In this document: positions 12,628-24,082 of the stretch, piece by piece
Numbering within the stretch: the first letter of the stretch is position 1
How the letters are laid out: each line of letters starts with the position of its first letter
Assembly (NCBI RefSeq): GCF_030445035.2
Contig: NC_080702.1
Location: forward strand, 25,493,652 to 25,557,651
From: Dasypus novemcinctus
Taxonomy: Eukaryota > Chordata > Mammalia > Cingulata > Dasypodidae
Reading direction: 5' to 3'
Length of the DNA stretch: 64,000 nt
Translations under genes and position numbers: made by a program
Notes under the pieces: generated by a model
The model's input: only the letters and a program-made list of their open reading frames with translations
What the model was told of the DNA's origin: nothing
Databases searched by the model: none

Positions 12628-13997
12628 TAAATGTAAGGTTTTAGGGCTATAAATTTCCCTCTCAATATTGGATTCACTGCATTCCATAAGTTTTGATATG
12701 TTGTGTTCTTCTTTGCACTTGTCTCAAAATATTTACTGAGCTCACTTGCAAATTCTTCTTTGATCAACTGATTATTTAAGGGTGTGTGTTTAACCTCCAT
12801 ATATTTGTGGATTTTCCAGTTCTCCCTGTTAATGGTTTCCAGTTTGCTTCCATTATGGTCACAGATGAGGCTTTGTATAATTTAAATATTTTTTTAATTA
12901 TCAAGACTTTTTTGTAATTCTAGTGTACCTTAGAGGATGACCCATGTGTCCTTGAGAAGAGAGTAAAACTGGCTGTTTTGTGGTACAGTTTTCTGTATAT
13001 GTCTGTTAGGTCTAGTTCATTTATCATATTACACAAGTCCTCTGTTTCTTTAATGATCCTCTGTCCATATGTTCTATCCAATGATTAGGTGAGTGTAATG
13101 AAGCTCCTGCTATTGTTGTATTTTATTCAGTTTAGACAGTGTTTGCTTTATATTTTGAGGCAGTGAGGTTAGGTGCATAAGTTTTTCTGATTATTCTTGT
13201 TGCATCGCCCTTTTTTAATTGGAGGATTTTAATATAGTGACATTTAGTGTTACTGCTATAATGTCAGTGCTTACTTCAGCCATTTTTCATTTGGTTTTTA
13301 CACTGTATCTTTTTTGTCTTTAACTTTTGCTGGCAAATGTTTGTACTGTATTGTTGCTCTTTTGTGATTTATCTGATTAATCCTTTCCTCATTTCTCTTT
13401 CTAAATATTTTTTTAAAGTTTTCTTGGTGGTTACTCTGGGGTTTATGTTATACAGCCTACCCTTATAGCTTACTAATTTAAAGATATCAACTTAGTTTTC
13501 ATAGTATAAATGTTCCCTACTCACATATCCCTCTTTTCCCCCTCTGCATGTTGCTTTTGTCCACTTTACCACTTTATACTTTACATGTTTATTATCTTGA
13601 TATACTTCTATTTCTTGTTCAATTGTATTTCCACTCTTATAGAAATTAAAGAGTAGAATTGTATATTGAGAAAAAGGTACTATGGGTTTATCTGTACACT
13701 TTAGTTACCCTTACTTATAATCTTAATTTATTCACAATACTCCAAGACCCTCTTTCCTGTATTCCTTTCAACCTTAAGAGTTCCCTTAATTAATTTTTGT
13801 AGGGCACATCTCTTTTTTATGAACTCTTTCATTTTCTAGTTATCTGTGAATGCTTTAACTCTCCCACAAATCTGAAGGACAGATTTGCAAGATAAAGAAT
13901 TTTTCAATGCTACTTTTTTCTCTCATTGCCTTAAATATATCACTACTGTCTTCTCACCTCTATCGTTTCTGCTGAGATGTTAGCACCTAATAAGGAT

Positions 13998-14435
13998 GCT
14001 TTGTGTATTAGTCAGGGGTCTCTAGGGAAACAGAATCAACAGGATATATCTGTTGATAATGTGCAATTTTATAAAAGTCTCACACATAATAGTGGGGATG
14101 CACAAGTCCAGGTTCCACAAGCAGGTTGCAAACCAGGACCCCAGTGAAAGTCCAATGAAGGTTCTTGATGATTTCCTGGGAGACAGCTGTCCAAAGATGA
14201 GATAGGAAATTCTCCCTGAATGCTGAAATCACTTCCCCTTTTAAGAGATTCAACTGATTGGATAAACCATAACTCATTACTGATGGCAATCTCCATGATT
14301 GATGCAAATGTAATCAGCTATCTATGTAGTGGAAGTCGCTGGTGGCTAAAGTCCATAAATGTCCTTGTATTATAATTAGCCCAGTGCTTGCTTGACTAAA
14401 CTGGGCACAATTATCTGGCCAAGTTGACACATTAG
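13998..14435 (-). mobile_element. ERVL-type solo LTR (MLT2-like)
   Basis: It begins TGTATTAGTCAGGGGTCTCT near 14003 and ends with GGCCAAGTTGACACATTAG. Reversed, it has the TGTGTCAACTTGGCC start and internal CCAATCAGTTGA typical, from memory, of ERVL LTRs. It splits ORF1 of the old L1. No internal retroviral sequence adjoins it, so it is a solo LTR. Confidence 0.6.
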
Positions 14436-14576
14436 TCTATCAGACCTGATATGTGATGTATCACTTTTCTCTTCCTGCTTTCTGGTTTCTCTCTTTATTT
14501 TTGCCTTTTGACATTCTGTTAGTATGTGTCTTGAAGTAGGTCTATTAGGGTTTATTCTTTTTGGAGTACATTGCAC

Positions 14577-14582
14577 TTCTTG
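14577..14582. repeat. Target-site duplication of provirus, left copy
   Basis: TTCTTG directly precedes the 5' LTR and is repeated at 19975-19980 directly after the 3' LTR. Six bases is the usual duplication for betaretrovirus-like (class II) integrases. Confidence 0.85.
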
Positions 14583-14885
14583 TGTGGGGATTAGTTCTAC
14601 TACCTCAGCAAAGGCATGGTTAAATGATTTATAAAAGCTCATCTGTTCTTGCTTCTGAGCAAAAATAGTTCTGTCCTTGCTTATTTCTGCACAAGCTGTT
14701 TCTTTTTGCTTGAAGTTTGAAAACAACTTCCTCTTGCAGTTCCAAAACAAAACATCCTTGAAAATTTTAACTTTAACCACCACCCTTGGCTGAATCCAAA
14801 AATACATGATATATAAGCAAGAAAAAGCTGATGGGGCCCTCCCTGCACATGAGTTTTGGTGTGCAAGTCTTTCATTCCTGTGGCA
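14583..14885 (+). repeat. 5' LTR of provirus
   Basis: 303 bp, TGTGGGGATTAG...TGGCA. A TATA box (TATATAAG, 14810-14817) is present. Compared with the 3' LTR it lacks 44 bp (3' LTR 19784-19827) and the AATAAA that the 3' copy has after its TATA box. As LTR copies are identical at integration, these are post-integration losses or the product of recombination. Confidence 0.9.
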
Positions 14886-14887
14886 AT

Positions 14888-14905
14888 TGGCACCCAATGT
14901 GAGGC
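14888..14905 (+). promoter_or_regulatory. Primer-binding site, lysine-tRNA type
   Basis: The 18 bases TGGCACCCAATGTGAGGC two bases after the LTR differ by three transitions from the site complementary to tRNA-Lys(1,2) (TGGCGCCCAACGTGGGGC, recalled). Two changes fit CpG decay or A/G drift. This primer is characteristic of ERVK/betaretroviruses. Confidence 0.75.
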
Positions 14906-17540
14906 AGCTGATTTTCCTCTTAGCAGAGGGGAATTTTTCAGGATAGCCCTTGGGAACAGTCCTGTGTAACTACAGTCCAGATGTTCACCACTACCAGCAA
15001 TCACAGCTGCTGGTAAGCAGCTCACTGGATTCAGTCATGGGAAATACATTATCAAAGCAATAGAAGATCTATCTCTGCACTTTATAACAACTGTAGAAAG
15101 CAACTAATTGTAAAGAGAAAGAAGAACAAATTATTACATTGCTTCAAACAGTAAAGACCTTTTGTCTGTACTTCCCTGATGAGGGAACCTTAGATTTTGA
15201 ACTATGGGAATTCCAGACCTAGAATTATGGGTCAAATTGGAAACTTTATGCTTCTGTTGGTGTGTTATAGTTGTTTTTGTGTTTGTCTGTTTGTTCAAGT
15301 GTATATTTTAATACCTCCATATGGTAATATAAATTGATAAATAAAAATTCCTAAAAGAGCTCTAGTCAAATGGTCAAAAAAATAAATAAGTGCTTACATT
15401 AATACATAAGTATAAATGTTAATAAGATCTCTACAATGATAAAAATTGTAACTCTTGATTAAGGAAATTACTACAAGTCTCTTAATAAAGGATAGTACTT
15501 GCCTAAATTGAAATGAATAGTTCCTTTTTCTTCACAAGATAAAATGAAGGATGTAAAACTTAAATGAATATTTAAAAAAATACAAAGTTTGTGAGAATGC
15601 TAACTGAAATTTGATATTTGTTTAGAAAAGTGTTTTGTCTTAAAATAAAATGGCTAGTTTTCATAAAATCAAAATGCAAATATGCAGGACAAAACTTGAA
15701 TGGATATGACAAGTTGTAAAAAGTATTGTGGTAGCATTCAGTGAGAGAATGTGTTTTGTGAAGGTAAAATTTGTCTTAAGATAAAGTAATTATTGTCTAT
15801 GTGGTTATAAATAATTATAAGAAGTTTGTAGAAGCCTTGTTTGAATTGAAGTGTTTAAATAGCTAATTCCAAGAAGTCATTATTAAACAGAAACCATTAA
15901 TAATAACAAAAAGTAATACCATAACAGGAAAACTTATTGGCAACTAGCCTCCCCTGCCAATTTGTTTCTAAAAACCTCTTTCTAGTATTGCATGCTACTA
16001 GATATTTGAAATAAAGAAAAGTTATATTTGCATATAACCAAATTGAATCATTATTTTAATGTTTGCTTAGTGTTTCTGGTATTTGCATGTTGTAAGAGGT
16101 TGCTTGGAGAGAGTTTCCAAAATCATTTTGGTAACATATGTATGTAGGTGTATAAAATATGTTTTTATTATTAAGGAAACAAAAAATAATTTTGTCCTAA
16201 GATAAAATGACTAGTTATTAAGAAAGAGTAAAATTTGGCACAAAACCTGAAAGTGCAGAAGGTATGCAGAAAAGGAACTTTTATGGTTAAAGTTAAACAA
16301 AATTTGATGGGTCTATCAAAGTTTTTAAAGCTTTACTAACAAATAGTATACTAACGCAAAGTTAAATTTTGTTCTTTCTCAAAAGTTTCTTAAGTCATGA
16401 ATCTGTTTTAGTAAAAGCTTATAAAGGGTTTTTTTCCTCATAAATAATCGAAATACAAAGAAAGTCTATTTCATCAAAATAGCTTCTTGTTCTTTAACCT
16501 TATCATTTAAGAAGCAAATCTGATCACTTTTAAAGGAATATAATGTTCAAGCATGCTTTCTCAAAGTCAAATCCTGAAAAGTGCATTTATTTCAGGCTGT
16601 TGCAAAAGATTTGTTCTTTTACCTTGAAAGAAATGAAGTAATAAAATAGTTAAGTTAATTTGTTATACATTAATGAACAATATTGAAAATTTTTATAAAA
16701 TTAAAAGGAATTATTTAACCCTCTGTTAAAGTTGTATGAGTAAAAGGTTCATATGACTACTTAGTATATAAAATTCCTGAAAATTTAATAATGTCCAACA
16801 GAATATTAATTTAAAATATAATGTTGTTAATTATAATTTTAATTATTAAAAATAATATAAATCATAAAACAACCTCTCTACCTAAAAATCAAAAAGCAAA
16901 TGCTTTAACTCATACTTGTCTGATTTCTACTGAAAGCTGCTGCAGGACAAATACATTAACTCATTCTCGTCCTAATAACAAACTGCCACTGGGTGATATA
17001 TAACAATAAGCCATCATAAATTAAAGTAACATCACTGCTGTGTGCAGCAACCCTAAATATTGTTAGTTTATTACAAAATTAATATCCAATTATGTCACTA
17101 TCACTTTATTTTAAAACTTGCTAAAGCTTTCTCTAATATCTCCTTAGGCAAGTCAAGCCAGCCTGCATTCATATGTGAACAAACCAACAGTAAATTTTAC
17201 AGTGTTTTCCACAAAGCTGTGTGCATAACCCAATCAACTATCCTAGCCTAATAACAAAAATCTAACTGTATAAAATACCTGTAGTTTTAACCCTCTTTCA
17301 CTATATTAATAACATTATGTTAACAAATAATTTTTTTACAGAATAATCTCACTCCACCTAAAAACTATGGTTACAAAAAAAAAAAGGGAGAATATGGGGA
17401 TACTCTCACACACTGGGCTGTGAGAATTGATAGCCATTGCTCTATATACTTTGATTTTTTAAATTGTGGCTCTGACAACTATTAAGCACAGAATGACATT
17501 TTCAAATACCAACTGTAAAAATTTATCCTAAAGTGTTATA
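14906..17540 (+). other. AT-rich internal region of provirus, no recognisable gag or pol
   Basis: About 2.6 kb with no frame above 70 codons. It contains degenerate repeated phrases: TTGTCTTAAAATAAAATGGC near 15636, TTGTCTTAAGATAAAG near 15771 and TTGTCCTAAGATAAAATGAC near 16192, the first and third each followed by a CTAGTT-like string. A run of A then GGGAG occurs near 17376-17392. Either gag-pol was replaced by non-coding sequence before amplification, as in non-autonomous LTR elements, or it was deleted and overwritten. I cannot assign an origin. Confidence 0.6.
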
Positions 17541-17544
17541 CAAA

Positions 17545-17710
17545 CCCTGGATGGACAAGAGGCTGTTAATTGGCATGGTCCAGTAAATTTACTAACATGG
17601 GGATGAGGTTAGGCATGTGTTCTCATCCCAGGAGGGCCTCTTTGGCTTCCAGCAAAACACATAAAACCATACCGTGGCCTGATGAAATCTACAGCACAAC
17701 CTGATACCAA
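17545..17710 (+). pseudogene. pol remnant: integrase C-terminus
   Basis: One frame from about 17550 reads a W-H-G-P-V...LLTWG...ACVLIPGGPLWLPAKHIKPYRG pattern, with two internal stops. This resembles the C-terminal DNA-binding end of betaretroviral integrase, which lies just before or overlapping env, as here. Nothing upstream of it in pol is recognisable. Confidence 0.65.
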
Positions 17711-17830
17711 GCCTGGAAGCACTCAACCTGCAATTGACCAACAACTGACTACCCAAGGAGCTGAACTGGTTACATGGGGGAGTCTTTAAAAATTGGGCAA
17801 CCAAGCATGGCATGAGTTGGGTGCGCTAAG

Positions 17831-19509
17831 ATGCCTGAAAATACTTTCTTAGCTTGTTTCGCAGTAGTCACTGCTGCTTCTGCTAAGGTGGGAACATGGA
17901 AAATGTATATATTGCTCATCCTTATGTCTTTTAACTGCTGCACTGCTAATCACACCTCTTGGGCCCATATAGCAGATCCACCCCTACTTTCCCTCACCTC
18001 CTGGTGGGATCCTGAGCCCCTATTATCCTCAAATGATTCAACATGGACTAGAGGATACTGGGTTCCTCCTGCAGGGCCATTAATAAATGAAAGTGACTGG
18101 ATGCAGTTAAATAGTTCTTATACCTTGCTAACTTCATTACCCTCCCCACTGTTTCACAAAATAGCTTTTGCACACCAGTCCAGCCAACATGGCACTTGCA
18201 TTACAGTCCTAAAGGACAAAATGCTATGGCCAACTTAACTTTTATCTCTGCCATTTCTACTAGTTACTCTAATGATTCCAATTGTCCAGATACTACAACT
18301 CCAAAGGTGTCTCTTTGTAGTTTCTGTTCAAACTGATCCCAGTCACAAGGTTGCTACATGGATACCTTGTCATACCAATAAACCTAAATGTGGTTCCCTT
18401 TTGAATGCTACTTGGATTGATTATGGGCCTCATGGACATTTAACTTATCATCATCATATTATCAATTTTTCATCACCCTCTAACCAGTCCATTACTTGGA
18501 CTGATAGCGGAATGTTTGGTCATGTTATATCAGTAAAATTTCTAGGGCACTTCAGTCCATGGAACACTAAATCTTAGAGAATTGGTTTAGCTTTCTTTCC
18601 TCATAATATTTCTCATGGCAACTATACCCATTCCTCAAATTATACTATGAACCTTATTCACAATCAATCAAACTCAGTGATGATATGTACCATATATCCA
18701 TATGTATATATGCTATATACAGATACTCCTATATTACATAATGGTATGTCTTTCAACAATACCACTAAAGCTCCTTAGCTCTCATCATGTATTACACAAC
18801 TCATTACTACCCTTAATATTACAGCAATTTTTGTGCTCAGATGTAAAGCTCAAATCTGTGTACCTGTCAGTCTTACTTCTCCTTGGGAAATATCTTCCTT
18901 AGACTATTTCACAAGAGCTTTATCAAAAGTGCAACATAAATGCTTTCTGGGAATCTTAATAGCTTGCATTATCTCTGCTATTCTTATTGCTACTGCCATT
19001 GGAATAGCTGCAGCAGCCTGTTCAATCTGTAAATACTGCTCATACCATCAATGCAGTAATGACTAACATTACCAAACAAATGATCACTCAAACTACCATA
19101 GATCAAGGCATACTAGCCAGGCTTGATGTCTTAGAAACTGCAGTACTTTGGTTAGGAGAAAAACAAGAAGCTATGAAAGTCAAACAGCAACTAAATTTTG
19201 ACTGGAGGCATTCTGGCATTTGTGTTACTCCTTTCAAATGGAATGACACCCAACATAATTAGAACCAAATAAAAGAACACCTTCAAAGTGCCTTCTCCAC
19301 TCATATATTGGGATGAAGTGGAAGCTCTCCGTCTCCAATTACAATGGCAATTATGGAACTTAAAATATCAAACTCAACAAATCACACTAAAAATTTTATC
19401 TGAACAGTTACAATGGCTAAACGCTTCAACATGGTTTTCCGATCTAAATTTTAAATGGTGGGCAACAATAGGAGAATTAATTTGTCTCTGTCTTGTTATA
19501 TTTCTATGA
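17831..19509 (+). pseudogene. Betaretrovirus-like env pseudogene
   Basis: Env would encode the surface and transmembrane glycoproteins. The surface part is scattered over 17831-18830: an N-terminal hydrophobic leader-like stretch (IYILL-type text after about codon 25), Cys and Trp residues and many N-x-S/T sequons. There is a stop at 18236-18238 and frame changes near 18.2, 18.33, 18.58 and 18.78 kb. The transmembrane part has a hydrophobic fusion-peptide-like segment (about 18935-19045), a heptad region and loop (19059-19262) and a Trp-rich pre-anchor region plus C-terminal hydrophobic anchor (19288-19509), each in a different frame. No clear basic furin site precedes the fusion segment. Not translatable as one protein. 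Confidence 0.8.
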
Positions 19510-19605
19510 AGTTGATGCTCCTTCCAACTATGGCAATGTACCACAAAATGCTATGAGTACCTGGTCGTTGTGTATACAGTTATTCAAATAAAACCACCTG
19601 CTCAT

Positions 19606-19618
19606 AAAAGAAAGGGGG
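19606..19618 (+). promoter_or_regulatory. Polypurine tract of provirus
   Basis: AAAAGAAAGGGGG lies five bases before the 3' LTR (TGTGA spacer). It is the expected plus-strand primer for reverse transcription, and a short spacer between tract and LTR is usual in ERVK-like elements. Confidence 0.8.
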
Positions 19619-19623
19619 TGTGA

Positions 19624-19974
19624 TGTGGGGATTAGTTCCACCAGCTTGGAGAGGGCATGGTTAAATGATTTATAAAAGCTCATCTGTTCTTGCTTCAGAG
19701 CAAATACAGCTCTATCCTTGCTTATCTCTGCACAAGCTGTTTCTTTTCACTTGAAGTTTGGAAACAACTTTCTCTTGCAGTTCTGCTGCTAGATAGGATG
19801 TAAGTCTAGGGAGAAGGTTTCTTGTTCCAAAACAAAACAAACTTGAAAAATTCAGCTTTAATCACCACCGTTGGCTGAATCAAAAAATACATGGTATATA
19901 AGCAAGAGAAATAAAGCTGATGGGGCCCTCCCTGCATATTAGTTTTGGTCTGTGAGTCTTTCATTTCCATGGCA
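19624..19974 (+). repeat. 3' LTR of provirus
   Basis: 351 bp, the fuller of the two LTRs. TATA box TATATAA at 19895-19901, AATAAA at 19910-19915, terminal CA at 19973-19974. It includes a 44-bp segment at 19784-19827 that is missing from the 5' LTR and is bounded by GTTC on both sides. Confidence 0.9.
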
Positions 19975-19980
19975 TTCTTG
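19975..19980. repeat. Target-site duplication of provirus, right copy
   Basis: TTCTTG, identical to 14577-14582. The L1 ORF1 antisense text resumes right after it. Confidence 0.85.
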
Positions 19981-21251
19981 GACATGTATTTTTATGTTTT
20001 TTTAAAAGAGTTGGAAAATTTTAGGCCACTATTTTCTCAAATATTCTTTCTGCCTCCTTTTCCTTCTCTTTTCCTTTTGAGGCATCCATGATGTGTATAT
20101 TTGTGCACTTTAGCTATCATTCGAATCCCTGACACTGCTCCCTCTTTTTTCTATTCTCTATCTTTTCTCATTATTCCGACTATATGATTTCAATTGTACT
20201 GCCTTCTATTCCACAGATTCTTTCTTCTGCTTGTTCAAATATGCTTTTATATGTCTCTAGTATACCTTTTATTTCTACTATTGTGCATTTCATCTTCCTA
20301 ATTTATATTTTAATACTTCAAATTTTTCTTTATGCTCATACATTTTCTTCTTAATATCCTTAACTCTATGTCCAAATTTTCCTTCATCTCCTTGAAATGA
20401 GTTAGGTGGTTTGTTTGAACTTCTTTGATTCGTTGTTCTAAATTCTGCGTCTCCTCTGGAGTTTTAATTTGTTATGTTGACAGGCCATATTTTCTTGTTT
20501 CTTAGTATAGATTGTAATTTTGTGCTGATGTTAGTATCTTGTTATTTGGATATATTAATTCTGAAGACCAATCTCTCCCTTTTGTCTAGGGTTTATTGCT
20601 GATTGTCTTTGTGCTAAGTTTCTTCTTTGATTTGTTGTCCAACTTAATTTGAATTTTTCCAGGAGATGATGTTTAATTGTTCATATTTTCTCAGCTGTTT
20701 TTCATTTCTTAACTTGCCTTGGATGTGTGGTACAATTTTTAAGAATGCATTTTTGTATAATTGTTTCACTCCTGGAGAAAGCTTTCTTTCCCCTGTTCAT
20801 TCTCCAGGAAACTTCACTTGTTCTGTTTTAGTATAGAATTTTCTACTCAGCTCCTATGATTTGTCTAAATTCTGTTCCTTGCTTGGTGCCCCATTTTCCT
20901 TACACTTTTCTGTTCTGGGACCTGTTCTGTCTCATATCTGTTATGTCTCCCTCCTTTGTTTTGTTTTCTTTTCATAAGATCCTTCTGCTTCTCTTTCTTC
21001 CCCATTAGGGTATCCCACCCCAGGGACGCAGATTAGGTCCTTTATTAGTTGATTCATATGGAGACTTTCCCAGGGGATATCTTATGTCACCATGTTGATG
21101 ACATCCCCTCTATTATTCTTTTTGTTGCTCCACCTAGGCTATGTTTTGCCAAAAGAAGCTGGTTCTTCTCTCCTTTTGTAATAATCATCTTTGTGTTTTA
21201 GAATTCCCTTGATTTTTCTAGATGATGAACCTGGTTCACATTATATATTAT

Positions 21252-21715
21252 CTTCCTGTTTTAGTTTCATAGGCTGCCCAAGCAAATACCACAAAATAGG
21301 TCAACTTAAATAATGGGAATTTATTAGCTTATAGATTTGAAGCTAAAAGATAGTCCACATCAGTGCATCATCAAGGCAGTGCTTTCTCCCCAATGATTGT
21401 GGGATTTTGGCAATGATTCCAGTCATATTGTGGTCCTTAGCTTGACACATAGCAAGGCACATGGTGTTATCACCTAGTTTATTGATTCTTGTCCTTGTTT
21501 GAATTCTTTCCTCCTGTTCCTTTCTCTGTGTCTGAATTTCATTTTGCTTATAAAGCTGTACAGTAATAGGATTAAAACCCATCATGACTGAGGTAGGCTT
21601 AATTAAAGTAACCTCATCAAAATGTTCTATTTACAGATTTTTCAGACCCACAGGGTGGATTAGACTTATGAACATGTTTTTGGATGGCACATACATCTTC
21701 CACACACCACACTCC
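21252..21715 (-). mobile_element. ERVL/MaLR-type LTR, reverse orientation
   Basis: It starts TGTTTTAGTTTCATAGGCTG (about 21257), with GGGAATTTATTAGCTTATAG, then TTTCATTTTGCTTATAAAGC and AGTAATAGGATTAAAACCCA near the middle, and ends around CATCTTCCACACACCACAC. The pattern (reverse TATA box, reverse poly(A) signal near the start) fits a reversed LTR of this class. No internal viral genes adjoin. Confidence 0.6.
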
Positions 21716-22366
21716 CTCAAACTGTAAATACCTATTCTTTTTAGTGGGTACCAGTGTGCTCATCAGGTATAGAACATTGTTGCTTGACTCCTGATTTTTA
21801 ACTCAATTTTTTCTTTTATTCATAAGAGCCTTGTCTATTTTGGGGGAGTGTTTTGTACTGCATTTTTTTCAGAGCATATTATCTTTTAAAATATCTGTTT
21901 TTGTTCATAGAGCCAGTTTATTCATTATTATATTCTAAAACCTTGAAATTAGAAATCCTTTCTGTGCTCTCAGATTTTCTCCACTCTTTGTGCTTCTGCT
22001 TACTTATGGTGGTAGTGCTTGTAGATTTTTTTCATCCCCAAAAAGTATTTTAGCTGGTCTATTAGTAGTTTTACTTTTCATATTTTCAATAATGTCCTTT
22101 GATATACAAAAGAATATAATTTTTATTACATGGATGTATCCATGGTTTCTTTTGTTTCTCATGCTTTTGGTACCCTTTCTATTCAACACCTAATCCAAAG
22201 TCATGAAGATTGGCCACTATATTATCTTTTACTAGTTTTTAGCTTTTCTGCTTATATTTAGGTCCTTGATCCAGTTTAATTTTCTATTTGGTGTAACCAC
22301 TAATTCTTTAAGAGACAATATTTCCCCATTTTATGTACTTGACACCCACTGTCAAAAGTCAATTGG
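21716..22366 (-). mobile_element. Old LINE-1 ORF2 C-terminal fragment
   Basis: Minus-strand ORF2 text near its C-terminus: plus-strand GCTTATATTTAGGTCCTTGATCC at 22250-22272 matches the equivalent segments at 9590 and 56620. The upstream part (21716-22050) is more decayed. It is truncated at 22366 by the 5' end of a plus-strand L1. Confidence 0.6.
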
Positions 22367-24082
22367 CAGAGGAGGGGCAAGATGGCACCTGAGTGAGTGC
22401 ACCTCATACTCTCTCCTGCAAAGGAGCAGGTGAAAAGTGTTGGAATCTTGCTGGAGTATATGGATGTCAGTTTGATGAGACTATGACAGAAGTAGTGCTT
22501 GCTAAAGGTAGAATTGCAGGTTTCTAGCACTGAGGTCAGAAGTTGTGGGGAGGCAGGACCCTTCCAACTAGAAATGGTGGCTGCAGTGTTCCCTGAAAAT
22601 TGTCAGTTCTGTGGCAGTGTTCCACAGCCCTGTGTTCCCAGATGCGTGGTGCGCAGGTCCATGTCCTCTAAGCCCCAGTAGACCACATTACACAGACCCA
22701 CACACCCTGAATTCACAATATCCTGGACTTCCCTTTCCTAAATCCAGCATTCCCTGAGTTCCGGGAATACACTAGCCCTCCGGTGTTGGACTGAGTCCAG
22801 GACTGGGAGGGTTTAAGTAGAAGGTGCAGAGGGGTCGAATGAGTGCAGGTTTCATTTTCTGGTCCCATCCCTTTTTTTTTTTTTTTTTTTTTTTTAGCTT
22901 AGAGGAGCATACCAACTGGCTTGGGGAGAGCCTGGGAAGAAAGGAGAGGGGAATCTGCTGAGAAAGCCCAACTTACCTAAATGCACAGGGATAGGAAACT
23001 TGGTCTGGGAGAAGGTGGAGTCAGAAATTAACTAGTCCTCCTGTAGCACATCTAAGGGAGAGAGACTGTAGGGCATGCTTTCTAAGCTTCCAATAGCATA
23101 TTTTGGTTTCCTGGTGAGGTGTGTGTGCTCTCTCTGTGGAAATTAAGAGTCATTGTTTTCTGTGCTGAGCTGGTTCACCAAAGACACATTTAAATCTCCT
23201 ACCAGACCCATCACAAAGCTTTCCTGCTGCCCTGGGAGAGAGGAAAGTGAGGAAGGGAACATTTTATTTAACTGCAATGAGGATTCCTTGCTTGAAACTT
23301 TGTCTGGTCTTTTTGTTGGTTTCTTTTCTTGTTTTTCCTTGCCCTTTATCTCTCCACAGCCCTTTTTCCCCCTTTTTCTCTTTCTTGCTTGCTTCCAACC
23401 CCCTTTTTTGTCCCTATTTTATTCTTTCTCTTCTTTTTTTTTTTTTATATTATGTCCTGTAGGGAGCACTTTTGCTGTGTTTCCTCATCCTCGATTTCTT
23501 CTTTTCTGTGTGTATTGATTTTGGTTACCAACACTATCCCCTTTCATCTACATCTTTCTGTCCTCCATCATTTATTATTTGTCATTTCCACCTCTCTTTG
23601 TTTGGCTCCAAATTTTTCTGACTCTTTATTTCTAATACCTTTGTATTCTTTTCTGTCTTTTATTCACTCCTTATGTTATTGTCCTTTCTTTTCTCTTTTT
23701 CCTCTCTCCTGACAACACTGGCCTTGCAATTCATACTGTATATGTTATTATTCAGTTTACTGTCCCATTATAGGTACTCCAATTTTCTTACTGTTATTAC
23801 TACGCATAGCTTACATGAGTCTAATATACATTCTCCTAGATCTCATTTGGTTCCTCTGTTAATATTTGCTATTAAGACTACTATTATACTTCTTCTTTTC
23901 TTACTCCTTATGCTTCCTCTGGCCCTAATATTTTCCTTAAAGTGAACTCAGACAACAACAAGAAAATAGAATAAGAAGAACAAAGCGACAAAGACAAGAC
24001 CTAACATGCACACAAAAACAACTAATTAAACCCCAAGACTAGAAAAAGAAGCTAAGCAACTGAATAAACCCAAGAAGATAAA

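Larger units (their letters stand above)
14583..19974 (+). mobile_element. Class II (ERVK-like) endogenous provirus, coding-poor
   Basis: A 5.4-kb provirus with two LTRs, both starting TGTGGGGATTAG and ending in CA, flanked by an exact TTCTTG duplication. It has a lysine-tRNA type primer site and a polypurine tract. Inside there is no recognisable gag or protease and only the very end of pol, then a broken env. About 2.6 kb of AT-rich DNA sits where gag-pol should be. Class II assignment rests on LTR termini, duplication length, primer site and the env transmembrane style. No intact gene remains. Confidence 0.88.
11086..21110 (-). mobile_element. Old LINE-1, near complete, split by three later insertions
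   Basis: Minus-strand ORF2 runs from RT at 11086 through the endonuclease region to about 13760. ORF1 is at about 13780-20600 and 5'UTR text reaches about 21110. It is interrupted by a DAS-SINE (12196-12627), an ERVL-type LTR (about 13998-14435) and the class II provirus (14583-19974). The ORF1 text before 14577 (GGAGTACATTGCACTTCTTG) continues after 19980 (GACATGTATTTTTATG), matching the uninterrupted order near 59980-60010. The start of the RT and everything 3' of it is missing. All frames are decayed. Confidence 0.75.

Noticed and set aside
17831..19509. A captured, functional env gene
   Set aside because: The surface and transmembrane parts are spread over three frames with stops; no single frame covers even half of it.
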